The notes: generated by a model from the letters alone, not told the origin. A stretch of DNA of 56,908 nucleotides from Prevotella sp. (GCA_017467535.1 JAFUST010000074.1:1-56908), one strand, 5' to 3'; positions 45,764 to 56,091 are shown, counted from the stretch's first letter. Translations and numbers: made by a program.

Positions 45764-46822
45764 TCACTTGGCGTTGCGACGGTATTTCTGGTAGCGCGTG
45801 CGGATGTTGTCCACGTAGGCTGCCGTCTCCTGACCGCGCATATATCCATTTCTGACCAGCGAGTCCTGATAGTAGCGGGGCTCGCTGAGTCTTAATATAT
45901 AGGTACGCACGTCGCCCCATCGGTTAGGATTGCGGCCGTCGCGCTGGCAGAGCCGCTGGGCATCGCGCAGGTGGTGCAGGCCGCCGTTGTAGGCCGCCAT
46001 CGCCAGATTCTGCCGTTCGGTGTGGTCGCGCACCGAGGCCAGTTCGCCTTCCAGTTCCTTCAGATATCGTGCTCCCGCCTCGATGTTGCGCTCGGGGTCG
46101 TAAAGCATCTGTCGGGGCAGTCCCAGGTGGTCGGCCGTGCCGGGCATGATCTGCATCAGGCCCTGCGCCCCGGCAAACGAGCGTGCCCGCGGGTCGAAGG
46201 TGGACTCCTGATAGCACAGAGCCGCCAGCAGCCGCCAGTCCCAGCCATACTGCCGCCCGTAGCGCTTGAAAAGGTCATCATAGCGCGAAATAACGCCGTG
46301 AGAGAGCATCGGGGCAAACACCTGTCGCACCACGCGACGATGGGTCAGCCAGTCCTGCTCCTCCTCACGGGTTTCAGCCAGCAGCGCGGGGTCATACCAG
46401 TCGCTCAGGGCCCGCTCCAGTTCGGGCTTACCCTCGCCTACCCTCCAGCCGCTCACGGTGGTGTCGGCCTCAAGCCGGAGAATGGCCACGTCGGCATCGT
46501 CGGCTGCCAGCCGCTCGAGGATGGCACTGATGTCGCGGCACACCTCTACGCGCAGTTTCACGCCGATGGAGGCCGCAAAGCGCTCTGCCATCAGATACTG
46601 CACGCCCAGGTGCCGTCCGCCGAAGTCGTAGTAGGTATCGGGGCCGGAAAGCGTCACGGCTATCAGTTCGCCTGCCTGCTGAATCTCGTCCAGGTCGAAG
46701 CCGTCAGTCGTGTCGGCCTGCCCTTCGCCCCAGGGGGGCGCAGGTGCCTCTTTCTGGGGGCCGCAAGCCGAAAGCAGGGCGAAAGTGAGTATAAATATGC
46801 CGAGAAGTTTCAAATTCATCAC
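45764..46822 (-). CDS. MltF-like lytic transglycosylase lipoprotein
   Basis: 352 residues. The N-terminus has a lipobox (FALLSACG), so it is a membrane-anchored lipoprotein. Residues about 45-150 resemble the substrate-binding-protein-like domain of MltF but shortened (FGGRHLGVQYLMAERFAASI, RVEVCRDISAILERLAADDA). Residues about 195-330 are the SLT domain with catalytic Glu in ALCYQESTFDPRA (about residue 204), GAQGLMQIMPGTA and AMAAYNGGLHHLRDA. It cleaves peptidoglycan strands. Convergent with rhaM by nine bases; divergent from hisG. Confidence 0.88.
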   Translation of the reverse strand: MMNLKLLGIFILTFALLSACGPQKEAPAPPWGEGQADTTDGFDLDEIQQAGELIAVTLSGPDTYYDFGGRHLGVQYLMAERFAASIGVKLRVEVCRDISAILERLAADDADVAILRLEADTTVSGWRVGEGKPELERALSDWYDPALLAETREEEQDWLTHRRVVRQVFAPMLSHGVISRYDDLFKRYGRQYGWDWRLLAALCYQESTFDPRARSFAGAQGLMQIMPGTADHLGLPRQMLYDPERNIEAGARYLKELEGELASVRDHTERQNLAMAAYNGGLHHLRDAQRLCQRDGRNPNRWGDVRTYILRLSEPRYYQDSLVRNGYMRGQETAAYVDNIRTRYQKYRRNAK

Positions 46823-46832
46823 TTTTTCGGTG

Positions 46833-46880
46833 CAAAATTACGCAATTAATTGCATATTCGGAAAAAATTTGGTAATTTTG
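46833..46880. promoter_or_regulatory. Divergent promoters of mltF-like gene and hisG
   Basis: For hisG, TTG (46850-46852), a 20-base spacer and TAATTTTG (46873-46880) fit the consensus. For the mltF-like gene, the minus strand carries TAATTTTG (46840-46833) only 11 bases before its start, without an obvious -33. The two overlap in the same 50 bases. Confidence 0.6.
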
Positions 46881-46911
46881 CCACGATTTTCAAGATAATT
46901 AGACAAGTTTT

Positions 46912-47763
46912 ATGCTTAGAATCGCAGTACAATCAAAAGGTCGTCTGTTCGACGATACCATGCAACTGCTCAATGAGGCAGACATCAAAGTGAGTGCCAG
47001 CAAGCGTACCCTGCTGGTGGAGGCCAAGAACTTCCCCCTGGAGGTGCTCTATCTGCGCGATGACGATATCCCCCAAAGTGTGGCCACGGGTGTGGCCGAC
47101 ATCGGCGTTGTGGGTGAAAACGAGTATGTGGAGCGCGGTGCCGAGGCCGAGATCGTGTCGCGCTTGGGCTTCAGCCGCTGCCGTCTGTCGCTGGCTATTC
47201 CCAAAGACATTGACTACCAGGGACTTGAGTGGTTCAACGGCAAGACCATCGCCACGTCCTATCCCGTCATTCTGAAGAAGTTCCTGACTGACAACCATAT
47301 TCATGCAGAGATTCACGTCATCACTGGTAGCGTAGAAATCAGCCCGGGCATCGGACTGGCCGATGCCATCTTCGACATCGTCAGCAGCGGTTCCACCCTC
47401 GTCAGCAACAATCTGCGCGAGGTGGAGGTGGTCATGCAGAGCGAGGCCCTGCTCATCGGTCATCCCGGCATGAGCCAGGAGAAGCGCGAAGTGCTCAACC
47501 AGATGCTGTTCCGTTTCCAGGCCGTGCGCGAGGCAGAGGATAAGAAGTACGTGCGCATGAATGCTCCGAAGGCCCGCCTGCAGGAGATCATCAACGTGCT
47601 GCCCGGCCTGAAGAGCCCTACCATCATCCCCTTGGCTGACGATGAATGGTGCTCGGTGCACACCGTGCTCGACCAGAAACGCTTCTGGGAAATCATCGGC
47701 CAACTGAAGGAATTGGGTGCACAGGGCATCCTGGTGACACCGATTGAGAAAATGATTCTCTAA
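46912..47763 (+). CDS. hisG: ATP phosphoribosyltransferase (long form)
   Basis: 283 residues; the first enzyme of histidine synthesis, joining PRPP and ATP. The long HisG form is recognised by the catalytic domains (MLRIAVQSKGRLFDDTMQLL, DIGVVGENEYVERGA, SGSTLVSNNLREVEVVMQSE) plus a C-terminal ACT-like regulatory domain of about 75 residues (TIIPLADDEWCSVHTVLDQK), which normally binds histidine for feedback inhibition. It leads the hisG-hisD-hisC plus-strand operon. Confidence 0.95.
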   Translation: MLRIAVQSKGRLFDDTMQLLNEADIKVSASKRTLLVEAKNFPLEVLYLRDDDIPQSVATGVADIGVVGENEYVERGAEAEIVSRLGFSRCRLSLAIPKDIDYQGLEWFNGKTIATSYPVILKKFLTDNHIHAEIHVITGSVEISPGIGLADAIFDIVSSGSTLVSNNLREVEVVMQSEALLIGHPGMSQEKREVLNQMLFRFQAVREAEDKKYVRMNAPKARLQEIINVLPGLKSPTIIPLADDEWCSVHTVLDQKRFWEIIGQLKELGAQGILVTPIEKMIL

Positions 47764-47805
47764 GAGTTAAAAGTGAATAGTTGATAGTGAATAGTTTGCT
47801 ACCGC
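47764..47805 (+). repeat. GTGAATAGTT repeat between hisG and hisD
   Basis: AGTGAATAGTTGATAGTGAA-type units fill 47764-47796 and end in TTTGCTACCGC (47795-47805), four bases before the hisD ATG. The layout is as at 25408-25448. It replaces the usual tight spacing of a his operon. Confidence 0.85.
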
Positions 47806-47809
47806 AACC

Positions 47810-49090
47810 ATGAAGATTATCCAATATCCTAAACAAGATGAATGGGCAGAAATCTGCCAGCGTCCGCACCTGGACATCACCCAACTGCAGCAGACCGTCA
47901 GCAGCGTGCTGAGCGATGTGAAGGCCCGCGGCGACCAGGCTGTCATCGACTATGAACAGCGCTTTGACCACTGCTCGCTCACCTCGCTGTCCGTCACGCC
48001 GCAGGAGATGGACGAGGCCGAAGCCCTTGTCTCGCCCGCATTGCGTGAAGCCATCGTGCTGGCTCACGAAAACATATTGAAGTTCCACGCTTCGCAGAAG
48101 TTCGAGGGACAGAAGGTGGAGACGCGTCCAGGCGTGGTATGCTGGCAGAAGAGCGTGGCCATTGAGCGCGTGGGGCTCTACATCCCCGGCGGCACGGCCC
48201 CGTTGTTCTCTACGGTGCTCATGCTGGCTACACCTGCCAAGATTGCCGGATGCAGCGAAATAGTGCTCTGCACGCCTCCTAACCGTGAAGGCCGTGTCAA
48301 TCCCGCCATCCTCGTGGCTGCCCGCGTGGCCGGAGTCAGCAAGGTGTTCAAGGCCGGTGGCGTTCAGGCTATCGGCGCGATGGCCTACGGCACGCAATCG
48401 GTACCCAAGGTCTTCAAGATTTTCGGCCCCGGCAATCAGTATGTGATGGCCGCCAAACAACAGGTGTCGCTAGGCGATGTAGCCATCGACATGCCTGCAG
48501 GTCCCAGCGAGGTCTGTGTGCTGGCCGACGAGACTGCCAACACGGCCTTCGTGGCTGCTGATCTGCTCTCGCAAGCCGAGCATGGCATCGACTCGCAGGT
48601 GCTGCTTGTCACCACCTCTGAGCAGGTGCTCGCACAGGTGCAACAGGAGGTGGACCGCCAACTGGCACTCCTGCCCCGCAAGGAGATTGCCGAGAAGGCT
48701 CTGGATAACAGCCGCATGGTGCTGGTCGCCTCGGTTGACGAAATGATACATCTTTCTAATGCGTACGCGCCCGAACATCTTATAATTCAGACGCGCGATT
48801 ACGAACAATTGGCCGAGCGCGTGGTCAATGCCGGTAGCGTATTCCTGGGCCCCTATGCCTGCGAGAGTGCTGGCGACTATGCCAGCGGCACCAACCACAC
48901 ACTGCCCACCCACGGCTATGCTACAGCCTACAGCGGTGTCAATCTGGACAGTTACTGCCGTAAGATCACTTTCCAGCACCTCACTCCCGAAGGCATCCGC
49001 CAGATTGGGCCTGCTGTGGAACTGATGGCCGAGGCCGAGCAACTGGACGCCCACAAGAACGCAATGACAATCAGAATCAACTCGCTATGA
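47810..49090 (+). CDS. hisD: Histidinol dehydrogenase
   Basis: 426 residues; oxidises histidinol to histidine in two NAD-dependent steps. Signature regions are [54 protein letters not shown] and [14 protein letters not shown], with the zinc-site and catalytic residues of [10 protein letters not shown] and [17 protein letters not shown]. It follows a repeat element after hisG. The stop overlaps hisC as ATGA. Confidence 0.95.
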   Translation: MKIIQYPKQDEWAEICQRPHLDITQLQQTVSSVLSDVKARGDQAVIDYEQRFDHCSLTSLSVTPQEMDEAEALVSPALREAIVLAHENILKFHASQKFEGQKVETRPGVVCWQKSVAIERVGLYIPGGTAPLFSTVLMLATPAKIAGCSEIVLCTPPNREGRVNPAILVAARVAGVSKVFKAGGVQAIGAMAYGTQSVPKVFKIFGPGNQYVMAAKQQVSLGDVAIDMPAGPSEVCVLADETANTAFVAADLLSQAEHGIDSQVLLVTTSEQVLAQVQQEVDRQLALLPRKEIAEKALDNSRMVLVASVDEMIHLSNAYAPEHLIIQTRDYEQLAERVVNAGSVFLGPYACESAGDYASGTNHTLPTHGYATAYSGVNLDSYCRKITFQHLTPEGIRQIGPAVELMAEAEQLDAHKNAMTIRINSL

Positions 49091-50124
49091 AGTCCCTCGA
49101 AGAACTGACCCGCCAGAACATCTGGAACCTGGCACCCTACTCTTGCGCACGCAACGAGTTCACAGGCACCACGGCCACTGTCTTTCTCGATGCCAACGAG
49201 AATCCCTACGGTGGCACCTTCAACCGCTACCCCGACCCGCTGCAGACGGAACTCAAGAAGAAAATCGAGCAGGTGAAGGGCATTCCGGCTGACTACACCT
49301 TCGTAGGCAACGGCAGCGACGAGGCCATTGACCTGATGTATCGCTGCTTCTGCGAACCAAAGATTGACAACGTGGTAGCCATCGAGCCCACCTACGGCAT
49401 GTATAAGGTCTGCGCTGACATCAACGACGTGGAGTATCGCCCCGTGCTGCTTGACGAGCACTATCAGATAACCGCCGAGACACTGCTGGCAGCCTGCGAC
49501 GAGCACACCAAACTCATCTGGATTTGCAGCCCTAACAACCCTACGGGCAACGACATCCAGCGCGAGGAGGTTGTCAAGGTGATTGACAACTTTCAGGGCA
49601 TCGTCATCGTCGACGAAGCCTATAGCGACTTCTCCCGTCAGCGTCCCCTGCGCTTCGAACTGCCCCGCCATCCCAACATGGTTGTGCTCAACACGCTGAG
49701 CAAGGCATGGGCCTCGGCTGCTATCCGCTTGGGTATGGCTTTCGCTTCGCCTGCCATCATCGACATCATGAACAAGGTGAAGTATCCCTACAATGTCAAC
49801 CTGCTCTCACAGCAGCAGGCCATCAAGGTGTTGAGCGACCCATTCGAGGTGGACCGCTGGATCCAGATGATTCTGCAGGAACGGTCACGCACCATCGAGG
49901 CTTTCCGACAACTGGACATCTGTGAGGAGGTATTCCCATCTGATGCCAACTTCTTCCTTGCCCGCGTCACCGATGCTCAGCGCATCTATGACTATCTGGT
50001 GGAGAAAGGCATCATCGTGCGCAATCGCACGCGCATCATGCTCTGCCACAACTGCCTGCGCATCACCATCGGCACCCGAAACGAGAACAACGAACTCATC
50101 GGTGCCCTGCGCACCTTCCACTAA
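49087..50124 (+). CDS. hisC: Histidinol-phosphate aminotransferase
   Basis: 345 residues; PLP-dependent fold type I aminotransferase. NENPYGG near the start, [14 protein letters not shown], the cofactor Asp in [12 protein letters not shown] and the Schiff-base Lys in [17 protein letters not shown] (about residue 206) are all present. The end [20 protein letters not shown] binds the phosphate. Coupled to hisD by a four-base overlap. No hisB, H, A, F or I gene follows; clpC comes next, so the rest of the pathway is elsewhere. Confidence 0.95.
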   Translation: MKSLEELTRQNIWNLAPYSCARNEFTGTTATVFLDANENPYGGTFNRYPDPLQTELKKKIEQVKGIPADYTFVGNGSDEAIDLMYRCFCEPKIDNVVAIEPTYGMYKVCADINDVEYRPVLLDEHYQITAETLLAACDEHTKLIWICSPNNPTGNDIQREEVVKVIDNFQGIVIVDEAYSDFSRQRPLRFELPRHPNMVVLNTLSKAWASAAIRLGMAFASPAIIDIMNKVKYPYNVNLLSQQQAIKVLSDPFEVDRWIQMILQERSRTIEAFRQLDICEEVFPSDANFFLARVTDAQRIYDYLVEKGIIVRNRTRIMLCHNCLRITIGTRNENNELIGALRTFH

Positions 50125-50145
50125 TCGAAGGTATCTCCCGCAGTT

Positions 50146-50161
50146 TGGCACGCCTTTTGCT
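50146..50161 (+). promoter_or_regulatory. Sigma-54-type promoter before clpC
   Basis: TGGCACGCCTTTTGCT matches the -24/-12 consensus TGGCACGrnnnTTGCw at all but one weak position, with GG (50147-50148) and GC (50159-50160) exactly 12 bases apart. Transcription would start near 50173, 28 bases before the clpC ATG. No TAnnTTTG box lies in this gap. Confidence 0.6.
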
Positions 50162-50200
50162 TGTGGCCTTTTTGAACTATTACAACAAGAAAGGAAACGA

Positions 50201-52717
50201 ATGACAAGTCAATTTTCACCCAAAGTGTCTGAAATACTCGCCTATTCGCGCGAAGAAGCCCAGCGGTTGTCTTCATCGTCGGTAGGTCCCGAGCATCTGT
50301 TGCTGGGCTTGCTCCGCACGAACGACGGTCCCGTTTGGAACGTGTTCAACCGCCTGCAACTTAACACTGCGCAAATCAAGCAACAACTGGAGCAACTCGT
50401 GCGTGAGCCCATGAACTTCTATACTCCGCTCAACTCTCAGGAACTTGTGCTCAACGAGAAGGCTTCCAACATCTTAAAACTGGCGGTGCTCGAAGCCCGT
50501 ATGCAGCGTATGCAGAAGGTCAACGAGGAGCATCTGCTGCTGGCCATCCTGCACGACCAAGGCGAAAACAGAGCCAAAGGCGTGCTGGAGGACTGTCAGA
50601 TGAACTACGACGACGTGCTCAGCCTGCTGAAGGCTGGCAATTCGCCGCAGGATGCCATCCAGTTGCCAGAGGAAGACGAGGAGGAAGAGGGCGGACAGGC
50701 TACCACCAACACCCAACAGGAGAAGGACGGACAGACCAAGAACAAGTCAAAGACGCCCGTGCTGGACAACTTCTCCACCGACCTGACGCGTGCGGCCAAA
50801 GAGGGCAAACTCGACCCCTGCGTGGGCCGCGAGAACGAGATTCAGCGTGTCATCGAGATACTGGGCCGCCGCAAGAAGAACAACCCCATACTGATTGGCG
50901 AGCCCGGCGTGGGCAAGAGTGCCATCGTGGAAGGTTTGGCTCAGATGATCACCGCCCGCAAGTGTTCGCCGATGTTCTTCAATAAGCGCATCGTCAGCCT
51001 CGACATGACCGGCATCGTTGCCGGCACGAAATATCGCGGTCAGTTTGAAGAACGCATAAAGGCCCTCCTGAAAGAGATTGAGCAGAACCCCGATATCATT
51101 GTCTTCATCGACGAGATCCACACCATGATAGGTGCCGGTTCAACTCCGGGGTCGATGGATGCAGCCAACATCATGAAGCCTGCGCTGGCTCGCGGCACCA
51201 TGCAGTGCATCGGTGCCACCACGCTGGACGAGTACCGCAACTCCATTGAGAAAGACGGCGCCCTGGAGCGTCGCTTCCAGAAGGTGATAGTCGAGCCTAC
51301 CACAGCCGATCAGACGCTGCAGATCCTGCACAACATCAAAGACCGCTACGAGGAGCATCACCACGTGGAATACACCGACGAGGCTCTGCTGGCTTGTGTC
51401 AAATTGACAGAACGCTATGTCACCGATCGTGCCCAGCCCGACAAGGCCATTGACGCTCTTGACGAGACAGGTGCCCGTGTGCATCTGCGTGCTGCTCATA
51501 TCCCGCCGGAAATAGACGAACTGGAGAAGCAACTCGAGGTCATCAAGGAGAAGAAGACGCGGGCCGTGACCAATCAGAACTATGAGTTGGCAGCCAGTTA
51601 TCGCGACAGTCAGACCAAACTGGAGAAGCAGTTGGCTGAGGTTCAGGCACAGTGGCTGTCGGGCAATACTGACGAGCGCCTGACCGTGACCGATGCCGAA
51701 GTGAGCGACGTGGTGAGCATGATGACTGGCGTGCCCGTGCAGCGCATGGCTGAGAGCGAGGGCGTGCGGCTGAAAGGCATGGGGGCTGCCCTGAAGAGCA
51801 GCGTCATTGCCCAGGATACCGCCATCGACAAGATGGTGAAGGCCATCCAGCGCAACCGCGTGGGACTGAAAGACCCCAACCACCCCATCGGTGCCTTCAT
51901 GTTCCTGGGCCCCACGGGCGTTGGAAAAACCTATCTGGCCAAGAAACTGGCCGAGCAGATGTTCGGTTCGGCTGATGCCCTCATCCGCATCGACATGAGC
52001 GAATACACCGAGTCGTTCAACGTGTCGCGACTCATCGGTGCGCCTCCGGGCTATGTGGGTTATGAAGAAGGTGGCCAACTCACGGAGCGCGTGCGCCGCA
52101 AGCCTTACTCCATCGTCCTGCTCGACGAGATAGAGAAGGCCCACGGCAACGTGTTCAACCTCCTGCTGCAGGTGCTTGACGAAGGCCGCCTGACTGATGG
52201 CAACGGCCGCTTTGTTGACTTCCGTAATACCGTCATCATCATGACCTCTAATGCCGGCACGCGTCAACTGAAGGACTTCGGACGCGGCGTTGGCTTCACC
52301 GCCGGCAGCGTGGGGCTGGCTATGAACGAGAAAGACCGCGAGCATGCCCGCAGCATCGTGCAGAAAGCCCTGTCGAAGCAGTTCTCGCCCGAGTTCCTCA
52401 ACCGTCTGGACGAGATCATCACCTTCGACCAACTGGACCTGGAGGCCATCAAGCGCATCATCAACGTAGAACTGAAGCCGCTCGTGAAGCGCATCGAGGA
52501 TTTGGGCTACACCATCGAACTGACCGATGCCGCCAAGGAGTTTGTGGCCACCAAGGGCTACGATGTCCAGTTTGGTGCCCGTCCGCTGAAGCGTGCCATC
52601 CAGAACTACATCGAGGACGGCATCTGCGAGCGTATCCTGGACGATGACATCACAACCGGCACCGTCATCCACATTGACAAGCATCCGGAAAAGGAAGAAC
52701 TGACCTTCACGGTCTGA
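50201..52717 (+). CDS. clpC: ClpC-type AAA+ protease ATPase
   Basis: 838 residues from the ATG at 50201 after AGAAAGGAAACGA; the frame is open further upstream inside hisC, but that is not coding for ClpC. The N-domain has two Clp repeats ([35 protein letters not shown]). D1 has [16 protein letters not shown] and [14 protein letters not shown]. The UVR motif of ClpC is [21 protein letters not shown]2 has [20 protein letters not shown] and [20 protein letters not shown]. It unfolds proteins for ClpP. The linker between N-domain and D1 is acidic (EEDEEEEGG). A sigma-54-like promoter precedes it. Confidence 0.93.
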   Translation: MTSQFSPKVSEILAYSREEAQRLSSSSVGPEHLLLGLLRTNDGPVWNVFNRLQLNTAQIKQQLEQLVREPMNFYTPLNSQELVLNEKASNILKLAVLEARMQRMQKVNEEHLLLAILHDQGENRAKGVLEDCQMNYDDVLSLLKAGNSPQDAIQLPEEDEEEEGGQATTNTQQEKDGQTKNKSKTPVLDNFSTDLTRAAKEGKLDPCVGRENEIQRVIEILGRRKKNNPILIGEPGVGKSAIVEGLAQMITARKCSPMFFNKRIVSLDMTGIVAGTKYRGQFEERIKALLKEIEQNPDIIVFIDEIHTMIGAGSTPGSMDAANIMKPALARGTMQCIGATTLDEYRNSIEKDGALERRFQKVIVEPTTADQTLQILHNIKDRYEEHHHVEYTDEALLACVKLTERYVTDRAQPDKAIDALDETGARVHLRAAHIPPEIDELEKQLEVIKEKKTRAVTNQNYELAASYRDSQTKLEKQLAEVQAQWLSGNTDERLTVTDAEVSDVVSMMTGVPVQRMAESEGVRLKGMGAALKSSVIAQDTAIDKMVKAIQRNRVGLKDPNHPIGAFMFLGPTGVGKTYLAKKLAEQMFGSADALIRIDMSEYTESFNVSRLIGAPPGYVGYEEGGQLTERVRRKPYSIVLLDEIEKAHGNVFNLLLQVLDEGRLTDGNGRFVDFRNTVIIMTSNAGTRQLKDFGRGVGFTAGSVGLAMNEKDREHARSIVQKALSKQFSPEFLNRLDEIITFDQLDLEAIKRIINVELKPLVKRIEDLGYTIELTDAAKEFVATKGYDVQFGARPLKRAIQNYIEDGICERILDDDITTGTVIHIDKHPEKEELTFTV

Positions 52718-52751
52718 AGACTTAAAGAATCTTAAATAACGCCACAAAAGT

Positions 52752-52799
52752 CGGGCGCAAAGGGCTCATTCTCAATTATTTTGAGTACCTTTGCGCCCG
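52752..52799 (+). terminator. clpC terminator overlapping rpsA -7 box
   Basis: CGGGCGCAAAGG (52752-52763) pairs with CCTTTGCGCCCG (52788-52799) over 12 base pairs, with an inner hairpin CTCAA/TTGAG, followed by CTTTGTG. A -7-like TACCTTTG (52786-52793) sits within the 3' arm and may start rpsA transcription. Confidence 0.65.
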
Positions 52800-52805
52800 C
52801 TTTGT

Positions 52806-52914
52806 GCACCTGTCCGGGTGCAGGGGAGTCAGAACAGGCGCCGGCTCCCCGTAATATTAACCATTTAAGCATGGTCTGATGAACGCCTGTTCAGGCCAAA
52901 ACCCCTTGAAGGGG
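52806..52914 (+). promoter_or_regulatory. Structured rpsA leader with H-type pseudoknot
   Basis: Stem 1 pairs GCACC (52806-52810) with GGTGC (52817-52821). Stem 2 pairs GGGGAGTC (52823-52830) with GGCTCCCC (52843-52850). The loop of stem 2 holds GAACAGGCG (52832-52840), which pairs perfectly with CGCCTGTTC (52884-52892), forming a pseudoknot. A last hairpin CCCCT/AGGGG (52902-52914) lies just before the ATG. The likely role is control of rpsA translation by S1 or another ligand. Confidence 0.55.
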
Positions 52915-52928
52915 ACAAGAGAACAATT

Positions 52929-54713
52929 ATGTCAGAATTAACAAAGAACGTACAGCCGTTGCAGGACTTCAACTGGGACGAGTTTGAGAATGGCACCGTG
53001 GCCAATGTCAGCCGTGAGGAACTTGACAAAGCCTACGATGAGACCCTCAACAAGGTGGCTGACCACCAGGTGGTAGAGGGCAAGGTCGTCTCTGTTGACA
53101 AGAAGGAAGTCGTTGTGAACATCGGCTACAAGAGCGATGGTATCATCCCCGCTACCGAGTTCCGCTACAATCCCGACCTGAAGAGCGGTGATGTGGTTGA
53201 AGTCTACGTGGAGAGCGTGGAGGACAAGAGTGGCAAACTCATCCTCTCTCACAAGAAGGCCCGCCTCTCTCAGGCTTGGGATCGCGTGAACCAGGCTCTT
53301 GACGAGCAGCAGATCATCCAGGGCTTCATCAAGTGCCGCACCAAGGGTGGTATGATTGTCGACGTATTCGGCATCGAGGCCTTCCTGCCCGGCAGCCAGA
53401 TCGACGTTCATCCCATACGCGACTATGACCAGTTCGTGGGCAAGACGATGGAGTTCAAGGTGGTCAAGATCAACCAGGAGTTCCGCAATGTCGTCGTCAG
53501 CCACAAGGCTCTCATCGAGCAGGAACTGGAGGCCCAGAAGCAGGAGATCATCTCTCGTCTGGAGAAGGGTCAGATTCTGGAGGGTACCGTCAAGAACATC
53601 ACCTCCTACGGCGTATTCGTCGACCTGGGCGGCGTAGACGGTCTGATCCACATCACCGACCTGTCTTGGGGCCGTGTTGACGATCCCAAGAAGGTGGTTG
53701 AACTTGACCAGAAGATCAATGTCGTCATCCTCGACTTCGATGAGGAGAAGAAGCGCATCGCCCTCGGTCTGAAGCAACTCACCCCGCACCCCTGGGATGC
53801 TCTGGATGCCAACCTCAAGGTGGGTGACCACATCAAGGGCAAGGTGGTTGTCATCGCCGACTACGGCGCATTCGTGGAGGTTCAGCCCGGCGTAGAGGGC
53901 CTGATCCACGTCAGCGAGATGTCGTGGAGCCAGCACCTGCGCAGCGCTCAGGAGTTCCTGAAGGTGGGCGACGAGGTGGAGGCCGTCATCCTGACCCTTG
54001 ACCGCGAGGAGCGCAAAATGTCTCTGGGCATCAAGCAGTTGAAGGAAGATCCCTGGGAGGCCATCGAGGTGAAGTATCCCGTTGGCTCGAAGCACACCGC
54101 CAAGGTGCGCAACTTCACCAACTTCGGCGTATTCGTCGAACTGGAGGAAGGTGTCGACGGTCTGATCCACATCAGCGACCTCAGTTGGACCAAGAAGGTG
54201 AAGCACCCCTCAGAGTTCACCAAGGTGGGCGAGCCCATCGACGTTGTTGTGCTCGACATCGATAAGGAGAACCGCCGTCTCTCCCTCGGTCACAAGCAGT
54301 TGGAGGACAACCCCTGGGATGTCTTCGAGGGCAAGTACACCGTTGGTTCCGTCCACACCGGCAAGATCACCGAGATGCTCGAGAAGGGCGCCGTGGTTGC
54401 CCTGGAGGAGAACGTGGAAGGCTTCGCTACTCCTAAGCACCTGCAGAAGGAAGACGGCACTCAGGCACAACTGGGTGAGGAACTGGAGTTCAAGGTGATC
54501 GAGTTCAACAAGGATTCGAAGCGCATCATCCTCTCTCACAGCCGCACCTTCGAGGATGCACAGCGTGATGAGAAGCGTGCTGCCCGCAAGGCTGCTGCTC
54601 CCCGTCAGAAGAAGGAAGAGGCTCCGAAGATCGAGAACGTGGCTGCCAGCACCACGCTGGGCGACCTCGATGTTCTGGCCAACCTGAAGGCTCAGATGGA
54701 GAAGGGCGAGTAA
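52929..54713 (+). CDS. rpsA: 30S ribosomal protein S1
   Basis: 594 residues with six S1/OB-fold RNA-binding repeats. The latter four are the strong copies: GTVKNITSYGVFVDLGGVDG, GKVVVIADYGAFVEVQPGVE, AKVRNFTNFGVFVELEEGVD and the divergent GKITEMLEKGAVVALEENVE. Each is followed by the typical GLIHISDLSW-type segment in repeats 3 to 5. An N-terminal region (MSELTKNVQPLQDFNWDEFE) precedes repeat 1 and a Lys/Arg-rich tail follows. S1 binds mRNA on the 30S subunit. The leader is strongly structured; a strong terminator follows. Confidence 0.96.
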   Translation: MSELTKNVQPLQDFNWDEFENGTVANVSREELDKAYDETLNKVADHQVVEGKVVSVDKKEVVVNIGYKSDGIIPATEFRYNPDLKSGDVVEVYVESVEDKSGKLILSHKKARLSQAWDRVNQALDEQQIIQGFIKCRTKGGMIVDVFGIEAFLPGSQIDVHPIRDYDQFVGKTMEFKVVKINQEFRNVVVSHKALIEQELEAQKQEIISRLEKGQILEGTVKNITSYGVFVDLGGVDGLIHITDLSWGRVDDPKKVVELDQKINVVILDFDEEKKRIALGLKQLTPHPWDALDANLKVGDHIKGKVVVIADYGAFVEVQPGVEGLIHVSEMSWSQHLRSAQEFLKVGDEVEAVILTLDREERKMSLGIKQLKEDPWEAIEVKYPVGSKHTAKVRNFTNFGVFVELEEGVDGLIHISDLSWTKKVKHPSEFTKVGEPIDVVVLDIDKENRRLSLGHKQLEDNPWDVFEGKYTVGSVHTGKITEMLEKGAVVALEENVEGFATPKHLQKEDGTQAQLGEELEFKVIEFNKDSKRIILSHSRTFEDAQRDEKRAARKAAAPRQKKEEAPKIENVAASTTLGDLDVLANLKAQMEKGE

Positions 54714-54745
54714 AAAACTCTCCCCTACCCTCTAAACTCATACGT

Positions 54746-54785
54746 AAAGGCTGCACCCCGCAACAGGGAGTGCAGCCTTTTATTT
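54746..54785 (+). terminator. rpsA terminator
   Basis: AAAGGCTGCAC (54746-54756) pairs perfectly with GTGCAGCCTTT (54770-54780) over 11 base pairs, followed by TATTTATT. Confidence 0.85.
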
Positions 54786-54824
54786 ATTGCAATCAGAGCG
54801 TCAATGCTTACATTTCAGGCGAAA

Positions 54825-55861
54825 TTACTTCACCACGACCTTGATGCTCTTGCTTCCGACCTTCACGATGGCAACGGAGCCTGCCTGCAGCGAAGTCCTG
54901 ACCGTTGCCGTTCCGTTTTGGCTGACAGCCGAGCCCTCCTGCAGACCATTGATGCCATAGACGCTGACCCGTGTGCCGTCATCTATGCCTTGCACCTTCA
55001 GCACGCCACCCTCGCTCTGTACCAGAATGGCACGGGCCGAAATGCTGGCCACGCCGTTGGCTATGCCCTCAGTCTTAGGCTCTACGTCCACCCAGCACAG
55101 CGTTGCGTAGACCGTCTCAGAGTTCTCATATTCTGCCTTTGCAGCATAGACGCTGATGCTGTAGGTCACACCGAGTTGCACCTCATTCACAGTATAGGTC
55201 CCCATGTCCGCATCTGTGATGCTCGACACGCAAGTGGCCCCCTCAGTCTCACAGTTGAATGTCAGTTTCCCGTTTTTATAACTGATAGTAGGCTTCTCGC
55301 ACTTCTTGGTCTCAGGTGTCACAGGGTCGCTGCCACCCGTTCCATCCTCTATGAACACGAAATCCTTCCATCCCTCCGTTGCTTTATATTTCTCTTTCGT
55401 ACCTACAGGCACATATAGCGTGCCGTTCATGAAAGTATTCTGACTAAATGTGCTGTGGTAAGATGTTTTTCCATTTATCCCAAACGGATTCTCTATCAAC
55501 GACACAACCGTAGCAAGATTGTCGCATTTGAACGCAGAACGCCCGATGGTCGTCACGCTGTTAGGAATGGTCACCGAGGTCAGGCCGCTGTAATAGAACG
55601 CTGCATCACCGATGCTCGTCACGCTGTTGGGAATGGTTACAGAACTCAGCCCGCTACAGTAGCGGAACGCATAACTCCCGATACTCGTCACGCTGTTAGG
55701 AATCACTAAGTCCTTAATTTCCGTGTTTTCATCGCTATATAAGTGATGAGCGTAATACAGAGGGTTATCGTCAAACTTTATATTGCACCACGCAGCAATA
55801 TCTTTGACGATTACTTTTTGAAGTTCATCACAAAAAGAGAATGCTTTAAGTGCTGATTGTC
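54825..55861 (-). pseudogene. 5'-truncated BspA-type leucine-rich repeat surface protein
   Basis: The minus-strand frame is open from a TGA at 55864-55862 to the stop at 54825-54827, with no ATG near its start. It begins inside LRR_5/BspA repeats: [66 protein letters not shown] and [13 protein letters not shown]. It then carries a cap region ([16 protein letters not shown]), an Ig-like domain and a C-terminal segment ending [18 protein letters not shown], like a Bacteroidetes C-terminal domain. A GTG at 55706 could start a shorter protein, but it lies within a repeat and lacks a signal peptide. The N-terminal part has been lost, probably by recombination at about 55864. Confidence 0.75.
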
Positions 55862-55941
55862 AGCAATTTGCCAGTTAAACGGAAGAAAAGTGGTCCTGTG
55901 TGTTTTCTACCTTGGCTTGTGAGGGCAGATTTAACGTATTT

Positions 55942-55961
55942 CGCTCGATCTTAGGTCGCTT
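55942..55961. repeat. Copy of the CGCTCGACCTCAGGTCGCTT palindrome
   Basis: CGCTCGATCTTAGGTCGCTT differs at two positions from the copy inside the lacZ repeat (3702-3721). It sits in the otherwise empty stretch between the BspA-like pseudogene and the next promoter (55865-56091). Confidence 0.7.
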
Positions 55962-56091
55962 GCACGGCAAGAACTTTCATAAACGTGTAGATAGGGGGCA
56001 TTATGACAGACTGATGAGGCATAAGTACCTCAAAATGCGTCCTTTTAAGAAGATTTTCTTCCGAATTGGAGCATAAATAGAATAATTTTTG

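Noticed and set aside
51140-52747. Long minus-strand open frame opposite clpC
   Set aside because: Antisense of an unmistakable AAA+ gene; no domain, no signal and no promoter.
55704-55706. GTG start for an intact short leucine-rich repeat protein
   Set aside because: The GTG lies within a repeat (DLVIPNSV), upstream codons in the same frame still encode BspA-type sequence to 55861, and no signal peptide or promoter is present.
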